Source: a virus
DNA: 55,487 nt
Reading direction: 5' to 3' (one strand)
Virus record (IMG/VR): IMGVR_UViG_3300042731_007552
Location: 1-55,487 of that record
A program made the translations under genes and the position numbers. The notes under the pieces are model-generated. The model was not told where the DNA came from. It was given only the letters and a program-made list of their open reading frames with translations, and did not search any database. Of the stretch, positions 32,241 through 39,517 are shown piece by piece (position 1 is the first letter of the stretch; each line of letters begins with the position of its first letter).

Positions 32241-32630
32241 GATCTTCATCCTCTCTATATAATTTGTCCAATTTTTTATTAATGTTTTCTATAACCTGTT
32301 CCTCTCTAATTTGTTTAATATCAATTTCTGCATGAAATTCGTCAATGATATCATCAAAACATTCTTGAGGTATAACATATGTAATATTTGTTTTGCTGCA
32401 TTACATAATTTTATACTCTCGTCACAGCATTCATGCTTTTTTGTCCCCATATATATAGAAATGTCATTTGAGTTTAATTCTATGTCTAATACACTGTCTT
32501 CAACGAAATCATTTTTATAATAACTCTTGCTTAATATAATAGTTTCTTCATCATAATCATTATACAATGTTTCTATACATCCAAATTCTAACTCATTTTT
32601 TAAAAATTCTTTAAATTCTTTTTTATTCAT
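32227..32630 (-). pseudogene. Frameshifted accessory gene (or programmed -1 shift)
   Basis: The first frame from ATG 32630 runs MNKKEFKEFLKNELEFGCIE to NAAKQ and then becomes unlikely sequence ending at 32289. From the four-A run at 32391-32394 the -1 frame gives a credible protein (TNITYVIPQECFDDIIDEFHAEIDIKQ to EDEDHENL) ending at 32227. One extra A would restore a single frame of about 133 aa. Either one A was lost (mutation or sequencing error) or the ribosome shifts here. The N-terminus is paralogous to the gene at 33050. Confidence 0.6.
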
Positions 32631-32635
32631 GGTCT

Positions 32636-32809
32636 TTAACCTCTCTTTTTAAAAAAATTATCCCAATTTTTCTTAACGTTTTCCTTTGCTTGCTCTGGTG
32701 TTTTACCATATGATTTTATGATTGAAAATTCATTTGGACGTTTTGTCTTTGCTATTTTTTGTGCAAAATACATACCTGTTTCTTCAATATACACTATTAT
32801 AATTTCCAT
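32636..32809 (-). CDS. Small protein, unknown
   Basis: The protein has 57 aa from ATG 32809 after GAAGGTGATTAAAA. MEIIIVYIEETGMYFAQKIAKT is followed by a helix with YGKTPEQAKENVKKNW. Such short beta-beta-alpha proteins resemble HicB-like or phage recombination-helper fragments, but no family is certain. Its stop is 5 bases before the next ATG. Confidence 0.6.
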   Translation of the reverse strand: MEIIIVYIEETGMYFAQKIAKTKRPNEFSIIKSYGKTPEQAKENVKKNWDNFFKKRG

Positions 32810-32825
32810 TTTTAATCACCTTCTT

Positions 32826-33035
32826 TCAAAATATTTTTCCTTTATAGTCTTGTAGTTCAGACCAAATATTTTCATCATAATATTTTTTTGTATTTTTATC
32901 CCATAAATCAACATCCACTATTGCATGAGGTGCTGAAATATGTAATTCATATTTATTATTTATTTCAATCACATAACATGAATCGTTTATAGCCATTCCT
33001 GTTATTTTTAGACCTTTTAAGTATTTAAATTTCAT
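32826..33035 (-). CDS. Small protein, unknown
   Basis: The protein has 69 aa from ATG 33035, preceded by AGGAGGTTATGATTA and the TAAATATT leader. It begins MKFKYLKGLKITGMAIND, contains ISAPHAIVDVDLWDKNTKKYYDENIW and ends KGKIF. It is predicted to be a small beta-rich protein. No family was recognised. Confidence 0.55.
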   Translation of the reverse strand: MKFKYLKGLKITGMAINDSCYVIEINNKYELHISAPHAIVDVDLWDKNTKKYYDENIWSELQDYKGKIF

Positions 33036-33049
33036 TAATCATAACCTCC

Positions 33050-33457
33050 TTAAATATTAAATATTTTAAACTCTTCATATATTTTTGTACCTCTGTAACA
33101 AATTATTTTATTTTCTTTAAATTCAAAAATTATTAATGTTAGCCCTTCTTCATTCTTGAATCTATCTATGTAAAAATACAATTTGTCATATTCTATTTTT
33201 TGCATATAAGTGTCAGTATTAAAATATTTTTCAAATTCTATTGTTGTGTATATTTTCGATGTTGTATCGTTCAAAAAATATACATATCTGCTTGGTAAAT
33301 TAATATTAAACAAACTCTCTCCGTTATTATTTGGAAATTTTAGTATATACCACATATATTCATTTTCAAGAAAGTCAAAATCAACTTTATTTTCTACTTC
33401 AATCATACTAAAATGGAATTTATTTTTTAAAAAATATTTAAATTCTTTTTTATTCAT
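33050..33457 (-). CDS. Accessory protein, paralogue of the 32.6-kb gene
   Basis: The protein has 135 aa from ATG 33457. MNKKEFKYFLKNKFHFSMIEVEN shares its opening with the frameshifted gene at 32227-32630, so the two genes are probably duplicated members of one family. The rest is beta-rich (IYTTIEFEKYFNTDTYMQK, YFYIDRF, KIICYRGTKIYEEF). The function is unknown. Confidence 0.55.
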   Translation of the reverse strand: MNKKEFKYFLKNKFHFSMIEVENKVDFDFLENEYMWYILKFPNNNGESLFNINLPSRYVYFLNDTTSKIYTTIEFEKYFNTDTYMQKIEYDKLYFYIDRFKNEEGLTLIIFEFKENKIICYRGTKIYEEFKIFNI

Positions 33458-33474
33458 TATCAAAACCTCTCTCT

Positions 33475-33699
33475 TTACTCAATGTAATCATCATATATCG
33501 TCAACGATTCCTCAGAAATTATTAAATCAGATTCAAAAATATTTATTATATCGATCAGGTCTTTTATTTCATTTATCTCTATATTATATGTGCAACTATC
33601 AGATACTTTATTATCTATTTTTATTTTAAACTTTTTCATTTTTTCAAATTGTTCACTCGTTATCTTTTCGTACCAAACTTTTTTTAACTTAAATTTCAT
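33475..33699 (-). CDS. Small protein, unknown
   Basis: The protein has 74 aa from ATG 33699 after GGAGGTGATGATTA. It is acidic and ends EESLTIYDDYIE, with one predicted helix-turn and mixed strands. It is the first gene of the small-gene string and lies directly beside the inverted element at 33721-33807. No family was recognised. Confidence 0.55.
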   Translation of the reverse strand: MKFKLKKVWYEKITSEQFEKMKKFKIKIDNKVSDSCTYNIEINEIKDLIDIINIFESDLIISEESLTIYDDYIE

Positions 33700-33720
33700 T
33701 AATCATCACCTCCTATATCG

Positions 33721-33807
33721 CATTTAAATGCTCTAGATTGGACTAAACTTTTTAATGTATAATTCTATGAAAATTTTAGTTTATGTAAACCTCGTTGATA
33801 TTTTAGG
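33721..33807 (+). repeat. Inverted element, copy A
   Basis: This about 85-bp block aligns with the reverse complement of 37885-37969. Shared segments in order are CATTTAAAT, GACTAAA, GTATAAT, GAAAATTTTAGTTTA and AACCTCG. The two copies face each other and bracket the repair and DUF927 gene block (33811-37374). No coding capacity was seen. It may be a protein-binding, promoter or recombination site. Confidence 0.7.
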
Positions 33808-33810
33808 GGT

Positions 33811-34350
33811 CTATGTTGATTTCATATTAATATTTAGAGCTTTATGTTTACTTAAAAATAACAAATTGTGAATATACTCAATCAAATATATTTGTTCTTC
33901 TGTTAAATGTGTTTTTATTTCCTCTATATTTTCAGTAAAATACTTTCTAAAATCATTTTTAAATTTCATAGACATTGCTAACCAATCACACAACATTTCT
34001 ATCAGATAACAAAATCTCATTCTCTCGCTTACACACTCATTTATAGTTTCCATATGATGAAAATTATATTTTTTATGATGTTCCCATGCTTTATTGAAGT
34101 CATCTTCCAAATATTCTTCATTCTCTTTTTCTACTTTAGTTGGATAAAACTTTGCTTTGTATTGCGTAAATTCTTCTGCTGAATATTTTGATAAATCATG
34201 CTGTTCTATCAACATTTCCATTGTTTCATAATCATATTCTACCTCAGCTTTTATTACTTCGTGTACAATACTAAAAGCTTTTTTGACAAGCTCTCTATGT
34301 TCTTTTATATAATCTAAATATTCTCTAAACTTAATATCTATTTCACTCAT
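33811..34350 (-). CDS. DUF5662-like phage protein
   Basis: The protein has 179 aa. Its HD-like helical pattern (IEQHDLSKYSAEEFTQY, then AWEHHKKYNFHHME and MLCDWLAMSMKF) matches the DUF5662 family, common in phages and thought from its histidine/aspartate pattern to be a hydrolase. The catalytic activity is unknown. It is the last gene of the operon that starts near the origin-like region. It overlaps the next upstream gene by 8 bases. Confidence 0.7.
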   Translation of the reverse strand: MSEIDIKFREYLDYIKEHRELVKKAFSIVHEVIKAEVEYDYETMEMLIEQHDLSKYSAEEFTQYKAKFYPTKVEKENEEYLEDDFNKAWEHHKKYNFHHMETINECVSERMRFCYLIEMLCDWLAMSMKFKNDFRKYFTENIEEIKTHLTEEQIYLIEYIHNLLFLSKHKALNINMKST

Positions 34351-34729
34351 ACTTCCCCCACGCTTCCCCTAATGAAAATTTTCTTTCTATATCTTCTATA
34401 GTCATACATGCCTCTTTATACTTTTCCCTTTCTCTTATAAAATCTTCCTTTATTGCTTTCTTACTAGTTTCTCTTATCTTCTGTAAATTTTTAACTACAC
34501 CTCCCTGAAAACAGTTAAAAACTACTATAGCTCTCTTTATTTCTTCCCTGTGAGGTGCTAATTTTCTACTTACTAAACATTCCCTTTCCACCTTTGTCTC
34601 TAGATAATCAAAATATTGCATAAAAACACTCATCTCTTCTTCTTTCCCTTTAAATTCTTCTATTATTTCTTCTGTTAACTCTGTATAAAACTTTATTACT
34701 TTTATATAATCTTTTATTTTAACATCCAT
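34343..34729 (-). CDS. Helical protein, unknown
   Basis: The protein has 128 aa and is almost entirely helical and charged (ELTEEIIEEFKGKEEEMS, NLQKIRETSKKAIKEDFIRER). The codons look better conserved and less AT-rich than in neighbouring small genes. It lies between a DUF5662-like gene and another unknown gene. No family was recognised. Confidence 0.55.
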   Translation of the reverse strand: MDVKIKDYIKVIKFYTELTEEIIEEFKGKEEEMSVFMQYFDYLETKVERECLVSRKLAPHREEIKRAIVVFNCFQGGVVKNLQKIRETSKKAIKEDFIREREKYKEACMTIEDIERKFSLGEAWGKYE

Positions 34730-34753
34730 TCTCTTTTCTCCATTTTTCTTTTT

Positions 34754-35128
34754 TTATTTTATCTTATTCTCTCTAATTAATCTTAATATTTCATCTGCCA
34801 CTTCTAATTTAATATCGTATTTAATTCTAAAGTTATAGTCGTCCAAAGTTGCTAAAATGCTAAAAATTTTTACAGCAAATTTCATTTTTTCTTTGTTTTC
34901 TTCACAACTCTTAAATAATTTATAACTATTTAAAATTTCACCATCTTTATCTTTTATCTCTTTTCTTACTTTTGTTATTCTGTCTATTTCATGTAGATTA
35001 TATCCAGTAACACAATTCGAAAATGGCCTATTATAAAATATATAAACCTTATCGCCTACTTTTAAATCTTTTTTCTCTACTTCTTCTAATTTTAAATTAT
35101 TTGCTTTCAATATTCTTTCTAAACACAT
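34754..35128 (-). CDS. Protein with SH3-like start, unknown
   Basis: The protein has 124 aa and overlaps the end of the glycosylase gene by 32 bases. After a short helix, LKVGDKVYIFYNRPF looks like an SH3-like strand pair, followed by KLEVADEILRLIRENKIK. No recognised family. The start could be any of the internal codons near 35128. Confidence 0.5.
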   Translation of the reverse strand: MCLERILKANNLKLEEVEKKDLKVGDKVYIFYNRPFSNCVTGYNLHEIDRITKVRKEIKDKDGEILNSYKLFKSCEENKEKMKFAVKIFSILATLDDYNFRIKYDIKLEVADEILRLIRENKIK

Positions 35129-35510
35129 CTATTTCAATCCCTTTCTTTTTCAAATTATCAATACATTCCAAGTAATATTTATCATTGTGTTCTTGATATA
35201 CATTTTTAGAGTTGTCTATTGATGATAAATATTCAAGCTGTTTATGACTATATTCATGTTCCTTGCATTTTTTGCCCCTATAAGCTGCAGATATCCATTC
35301 ATCGGCAACTTTGTAACCCCTGATTTTCATTTCAATCATTATTTTTGTATGATATGCATACAAAAACAATGGATGATATTTAAACACATAATTTACAGTA
35401 CTATGTTTCTTATCCCATCCATTACCTCTTAGAGCGCAACATTCACGGTGCTGTCCTAAAAGTTGTTGTCTGGGAAGTATTGATATTAATTCCTCATGCC
35501 ATAATCTCAT
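35097..35510 (-). CDS. Pyrimidine dimer DNA glycosylase (DenV-related family)
   Basis: The protein has 137 aa from ATG 35510 after AAGGAGATGAATAAAAAAA. MRLWHEELISILPRQQLLGQHRECCALRGNGWDKKHSTVNYVF and YRGKKC are near-perfect signatures of the Pyr_excise family. These enzymes excise UV-induced pyrimid­ine dimers; the family is related in function to T4 endonuclease V. In this genome it pairs with a spore-photoproduct-lyase-like radical SAM gene at 38683, suggesting UV protection of phage or lysogen DNA. Confidence 0.88.
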   Translation of the reverse strand: MRLWHEELISILPRQQLLGQHRECCALRGNGWDKKHSTVNYVFKYHPLFLYAYHTKIMIEMKIRGYKVADEWISAAYRGKKCKEHEYSHKQLEYLSSIDNSKNVYQEHNDKYYLECIDNLKKKGIEIDVFRKNIESK

Positions 35511-35534
35511 TTTTTTTATTCATCTCCTTAAATA

Positions 35535-37211
35535 TTATATTTCTTTAAATAATTTGTTTTTTATAAACATTGGATATCTGGATTTACCACCATCATATTT
35601 TTTAGCCGGTATTGATCCGGTTTTGTCTAGCTTTAAATATCCTTTTTGTTTGGCTTCTTTTATAAAAACTTTATATGAAAAACCTTCTTTCTCCATTTCT
35701 TTTTCAAGTGTATTTTTAATAAACACTATTTCAAGTTCTCGTTCATATCCAATTTTCTCATTTCCAAAAAAACTTTCTCCAATCTTGTCAATTTTTTGGA
35801 TGTTCATTGAATAATAATCTTTAATGAAATTCATAGCTTTATTAAATTCGTTTATTTCGGATGTTTTAACGAGATATTTTATTATTTTACATCCAAAGTC
35901 TTGCGATAAAAGAAAAGCTTTTGCTTCATCTATTTTTTTTTCTTCAGTCAAAAATAGATAATTTATATAGCATAAATATGCCAATTGAGATATATTATCT
36001 CCAAGATTTTCTTTATTATCAAAAGCTTCTCTGAATTCATTTATTATATTATTTGCATATTTTACATTTATATTTTTTATTATTTCAATCCATTTAAAGC
36101 CAAACATTCCATAATTTTCAGTAAAAAAAGAATAGCACTTTCTTCCATCATTTATATCCATCATTTTCCCTTCAAGTTCTATGCATCTTTTTATTATGCC
36201 TCCTTGTTTCGCTGTTGGACTTATAAGAGGTTTTTCGCCATTTGATAAAAATGTTGTATTCCAAGTTTTTAGTTTGGTATTTGTTCCTTTTAATGTTCCT
36301 CTTACTTTACCTTTACCTTCAAATGCCGTATATATTAATGTGCTTGTGTCTATGTAAGGACTTAAGTTTTGTGAATCATCTAGAAATAGAGGAATATTAC
36401 CATGTGTTGCTGATAAAAATTCAAAACCTGTATATGTAAGATTGAATCCTTTTACTAATTTTGTTGGATCTCCATATATGCTTGCAAAAGCATACATCGA
36501 TGCTGTTTTACAACTTGAATATTTTCCATAATTGTGAAGAAATATACTTGGTTTTTTAAGTTTTGATAATAATGGTCCCCCAAGTGCAGTTAAAAAACCA
36601 GTCTCAAACAAAATATTTTTATTAAATTTTTCAATTTTATCAGACCATGCATTGTAGTCTCCTTTGGATTGAAATGTATTTTTATATTCATTTAATCCAT
36701 TTTCATCTGAGTAATATGGTTTAATGTCATATGGACAAAACTTATCGCCAATCCATCCAAATTGCTCTGTGCATACTATTGTTTTTAATTTTTTGTAATT
36801 TGTCATATGATTTAGTATTTTCATATATTCAATTACATCTTTCATTTCTCCATCAAACCAATATTCTGGACCAAATGAGTCAATAAAAAATTCTCTTGTA
36901 TTTTTTGCCGTTGATATATTTTCACCTTTTATTAATACATTTTTTTCTGTTCCATATTCGTTTACTTCTATTCTTTTAACACCATCAATGCTTAATATTC
37001 GATTTGGTATCAAAACGAGTGGGGTTATTTTTATGTCCCATATTAACATTTGTTTGTTGTCTATAACCCTTTTTATTAATCCTTTTTCTGTAATATATGT
37101 ATTAGGAGAATAATCATCTGGTAGCAAAGTTGACTTTAATTCAAAATTAGCAAAATCAAAGTTTTCATTGTTTCTGGAATTATTCACAACATCAAATAGT
37201 GTTTTTGCCAT
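35535..37211 (-). CDS. DUF927-family replication helicase-like protein
   Basis: The protein has 558 aa from ATG 37211, eight bases after AAGGAG; an ATG at 37217 is too close to that site. The N-terminal half is a beta-rich domain (EQFGWIGDKFCPYDIKPYY). The C-terminal half has the DUF927 ATPase pattern: LHNYGKYSSCKTASMYAFASIYGDP, IPLFLDDSQNLSP, VRGTLKG and WNTTFLSNGEKPL. The P-loop reads GKYSSCKT, with Cys where GK-T loops usually have Gly. Such proteins accompany plasmid and phage primases. It sits beside the iteron region and is likely the replication initiator or helicase. Confidence 0.8.
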   Translation of the reverse strand: MAKTLFDVVNNSRNNENFDFANFELKSTLLPDDYSPNTYITEKGLIKRVIDNKQMLIWDIKITPLVLIPNRILSIDGVKRIEVNEYGTEKNVLIKGENISTAKNTREFFIDSFGPEYWFDGEMKDVIEYMKILNHMTNYKKLKTIVCTEQFGWIGDKFCPYDIKPYYSDENGLNEYKNTFQSKGDYNAWSDKIEKFNKNILFETGFLTALGGPLLSKLKKPSIFLHNYGKYSSCKTASMYAFASIYGDPTKLVKGFNLTYTGFEFLSATHGNIPLFLDDSQNLSPYIDTSTLIYTAFEGKGKVRGTLKGTNTKLKTWNTTFLSNGEKPLISPTAKQGGIIKRCIELEGKMMDINDGRKCYSFFTENYGMFGFKWIEIIKNINVKYANNIINEFREAFDNKENLGDNISQLAYLCYINYLFLTEEKKIDEAKAFLLSQDFGCKIIKYLVKTSEINEFNKAMNFIKDYYSMNIQKIDKIGESFFGNEKIGYERELEIVFIKNTLEKEMEKEGFSYKVFIKEAKQKGYLKLDKTGSIPAKKYDGGKSRYPMFIKNKLFKEI

Positions 37212-37374
37212 GCTCATTCTCCTTTTGGTATAACGTGTTTATTGCTATATCTAGAATTCTGCTTTTTCTTTCATTATATTTTTCTGCTAGTTCATTTAAT
37301 TTTTTAATTGAATCTTTATACAATGTATATGATCTTAATATTCTTTCGTCTGTCTTATGCAATGTTAATTTCAT
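37192..37374 (-). CDS. Small helix-rich DNA-binding-like protein
   Basis: The protein has 60 aa from ATG 37374 after GGAGGGAAAACA. MKLTLHKTDERILRSYTLYKDSIKKLNELAEKYNERKSRILDIAINTLYQK shows a strand followed by two helices, with KSRILDIAINTLY as in ribbon-helix-helix proteins. It is the first gene downstream of the origin-like arrays and overlaps the DUF927 gene. It may bind the iteron arrays or autoregulate (inference). Confidence 0.65.
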   Translation of the reverse strand: MKLTLHKTDERILRSYTLYKDSIKKLNELAEKYNERKSRILDIAINTLYQKENEHGKNTI

Positions 37375-37440
37375 TGTTTTCCCTCCTTATATATAAATTT
37401 TATAATTAAAATTATATAACAACTTTTAATTATAATCAAC

Positions 37441-37850
37441 AAGGAACAAAAAAATATTTTTGTACCCCGTTTTGTACCCCGTTTTGTTCCCCCTTTTGTT
37501 CCCCGTCAAAGTCACTGTTTATCTTATTTTATTATTTTTAGGAACAAAAATTATTATATATATATATATTATATAGAGATTTTTGATTTCAAATTATTTA
37601 CAATTTTATTTTTTTAATATTATACTATTATATATATACCCTTGGATTTTTTTGTTCTTTTGTTCCCTTTTAGTTCTAAACCTGCATGAATACTTGATTG
37701 TATAGGGGTACAAAAAAAAATAATTTTGTTCCCTATTTTTGTTCATTTTAGCTTAAAACTATGATTAATACTTATATTCATCCCAAAATGTAACTTTGAT
37801 TATTTTTGTTCTCTATTTTTGTTCCCCTTTTCAATTAAAGAAAAACATAT
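37441..37850. repeat. Iteron-like array 1 (GTTCC type), candidate origin
   Basis: About 7 GTTCC/GGAAC boxes and several GTACC boxes occur, mostly in the form TTTTGTTCCCC, arranged around TATATATA tracts and the segment AAACCTGCATGAATACTTG. No gene is visible. Its layout is colinear with array 2 at 37983-38350 but with a different box base. Confidence 0.75.
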
Positions 37851-37884
37851 CTACTTAATATGAGTTTAAATCAATTTTAAGGTA

Positions 37885-37969
37885 TCTAACATCGTCGAGG
37901 TTGACCTAAACTAAAATTTTCGCATGATTATACCTAATTATTTTTTAGTCAAGGAAATCGATTTAAATG
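37885..37969 (-). repeat. Inverted element, copy B
   Basis: This is the minus-strand counterpart of 33721-33807, sharing CATTTAAAT, GACTAAA, GTATAAT, GAAAATTTTAGTTTA and AACCTCG in the same order. It separates the two iteron-like arrays. Confidence 0.7.
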
Positions 37970-37982
37970 GCTTAATTTTATA

Positions 37983-38350
37983 ATAGAGTAACAAAAATAT
38001 TTCTTGTACCCTAAATGTTACTGGAATGTTACTCTTTTTGTTACCCCTTTAAAACCAGTAACAAAGCCGTTTCTTATATATATATATTAAAGTAACAATA
38101 ATTATTATATATATATACTAGGAGTTTTTGTTACAAATTTTATTTTTCTATTATATATATACTGTTTAAAAAATCTTGTTACTTTTGTTACCTTTCCTTT
38201 GAAACTAGCATGAACACTTGTGTGTAGCAGTAACAAACGTATTTTTTTGTTGTTACTAATTTTGTTACTGTCTTATAAAAGTAGCTTAAACACTACATTT
38301 TAAAAAAATATAAATGTTACCCTATTTTTGTTACTCTAAAATGTTACCTT
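37983..38350. repeat. Iteron-like array 2 (GTTAC type), candidate origin
   Basis: About 15 GTTAC/GTAAC boxes, often TTTTGTTAC, take the places occupied by GTTCC in array 1. The surrounding skeleton (TATATATA tracts, AAACTAGCATGAACACTTG, AGCTTAAACACTAC) parallels array 1. Together with 37441-37850 it forms the largest non-coding region of the genome, next to the DUF927 gene. Confidence 0.75.
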
Positions 38351-38413
38351 GCTTGAAGTATTATTGAAGTCACAAACAAGGTATAATATAATAGAATCAT
38401 ATAAATTAATATA

Positions 38414-38445
38414 ATGCCCTGTTACTAGTCGAAATAACAGGGCAT
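38414..38445. terminator. Terminator-like hairpin
   Basis: ATGCCCTGTTA and TAACAGGGCAT form an 11-bp perfect stem with AAAAAA on the + side. It closes the origin-like region from the operon to its right. Confidence 0.75.
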
Positions 38446-38452
38446 GAAAAAA

Positions 38453-38473
38453 AGGCCTATAATAGGTCTTTTT
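38453..38473. terminator. Terminator of the zinc miniprotein gene
   Basis: AGGCCTAT-A-ATAGGTCT is followed by TTTTTTT on the + strand and preceded by AAAAAAA, immediately downstream of the 38474 stop. Confidence 0.75.
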
Positions 38474-38617
38474 TTATTTATATTTTCCAAGTTGTACACA
38501 ACGTGTACACATGTTGTGTGTTTTGTCAAAACAAGTTTTGCACACGTTTTTATTACATTCGCCACAAAGTTTATTTGCCTTTTGTAAACCACATACCTGG
38601 CATTTTATTATTGCCAT
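38474..38617 (-). CDS. 47-aa zinc-binding miniprotein
   Basis: ATG 38617 follows AAGGAGATGATTTTG with the standard TAAATATT leader. MAIIKCQVCGLQKANKLCGECNKNVCKTC is followed by HNMCTRC: four CxxC pairs plus a histidine, like a compact cross-brace zinc finger. It precedes the origin-like arrays and its terminator abuts the stop. It may be a DNA- or RNA-binding regulator (inference). Confidence 0.75.
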   Translation of the reverse strand: MAIIKCQVCGLQKANKLCGECNKNVCKTCFDKTHNMCTRCVQLGKYK

Positions 38618-38682
38618 CAAAATCATCTCCTTAAATATTCACAAAAAAAGAAAGAAGTTTTTCTTTAAGTGGGATAATGAAG

Positions 38683-39420
38683 TTACATATATTTTTTTAA
38701 ACTATTTTTTATATAATATTTTTTATTATTTTTTGCACACATTTCAATAATTTTATATGTAAATCTATGCCAATCTACATTTTTATCAAAATTTTTGTAT
38801 CTGTTTATTTTTCCGATTTTGTAGAGGTCCACGAAATCTTTGGTATGCTCAAATAATTTGTATGTTTCTTCCGGTTCTATTACCGGCTCGAAACTTACCC
38901 ACGTTTCTATGTTTTTTTCTTTTGCTTTTTTAAGACTTTTAATTCTATCTTCTGGCGTTGCTGCTAAAGGTTCCCATTCAAGACTTTTTCTTTCATCAAA
39001 AAAAGTCAATGTAGACGCATATGCGTCATTTTTTTTATATAAATGAAAGTCTCTTACGGCCTTCATGCCGCCTTTTGTAAGCACCTGCATAGGAATATTA
39101 TATGCCTTAAACAACCCTAATGCTTGAGCAGTGATTTTGTTAAAACTATAATTTCCTTGATACGGATCTGTTATAAAACATAATAAAACACGTCTTGTAT
39201 CTTTTGATATAGACATGTCAATTAGATCTTTTTGTAATTTATTGATTACATTACTTCTTATTTTTATATTTTCGTTATACTGTTCTTTTGATTTAAACAT
39301 ACATGCAGGTGCATAACAGTACTTGCAACCATGATTGCATCCAATAAATAAGTTACATGCTAATTCTGAGTATTCCCTTGCCGCCCCTTTTGGTTCATAA
39401 ACAACTCTATATTTTTTCAT
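38683..39420 (-). CDS. Radical SAM protein, spore photoproduct lyase-like
   Basis: The protein has 245 aa. C28-x3-C32-x2-C35 (CNHGCKYC) binds the iron-sulphur cluster. FITDPYQGNY, MQVLTKGGMKAVRD and WVSFEPVIEPEE match the SPL/DNA photolyase-related radical SAM family used by phages and bacteria. It would reverse thymine photoproducts or a related lesion. A phage copy suggests a host that forms spores or suffers UV stress. It has an operator-type promoter at 39489-39517. Confidence 0.82.
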   Translation of the reverse strand: MKKYRVVYEPKGAAREYSELACNLFIGCNHGCKYCYAPACMFKSKEQYNENIKIRSNVINKLQKDLIDMSISKDTRRVLLCFITDPYQGNYSFNKITAQALGLFKAYNIPMQVLTKGGMKAVRDFHLYKKNDAYASTLTFFDERKSLEWEPLAATPEDRIKSLKKAKEKNIETWVSFEPVIEPEETYKLFEHTKDFVDLYKIGKINRYKNFDKNVDWHRFTYKIIEMCAKNNKKYYIKNSLKKYM

Positions 39421-39488
39421 TTTTAACCTCCAAAGTTTTGCCTGCCATAAGGTTCAGGTCTTACAAACTATACTTACGTTATACTTAC

Positions 39489-39517
39489 ATTATACATATT
39501 ACTTGTTTATTTTGCAA
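39489..39517 (-). promoter_or_regulatory. Promoter of the radical SAM gene
   Basis: TTGCAA, 17 bp and TATAAT are followed by GTAAGTATAACGTAAGTATA on the minus strand. The TAAGTATA element is repeated twice. The -35 box lies inside the end of the methyltransferase gene. Confidence 0.75.

Noticed and set aside
37441-38350. Iteron region as a CRISPR array
   Set aside because: Boxes are short, irregularly spaced and in both orientations, with no spacer-repeat period.
38511-38750. 79-aa + strand frame
   Set aside because: It is the reverse of the 47-aa zinc miniprotein and has no ribosome site.
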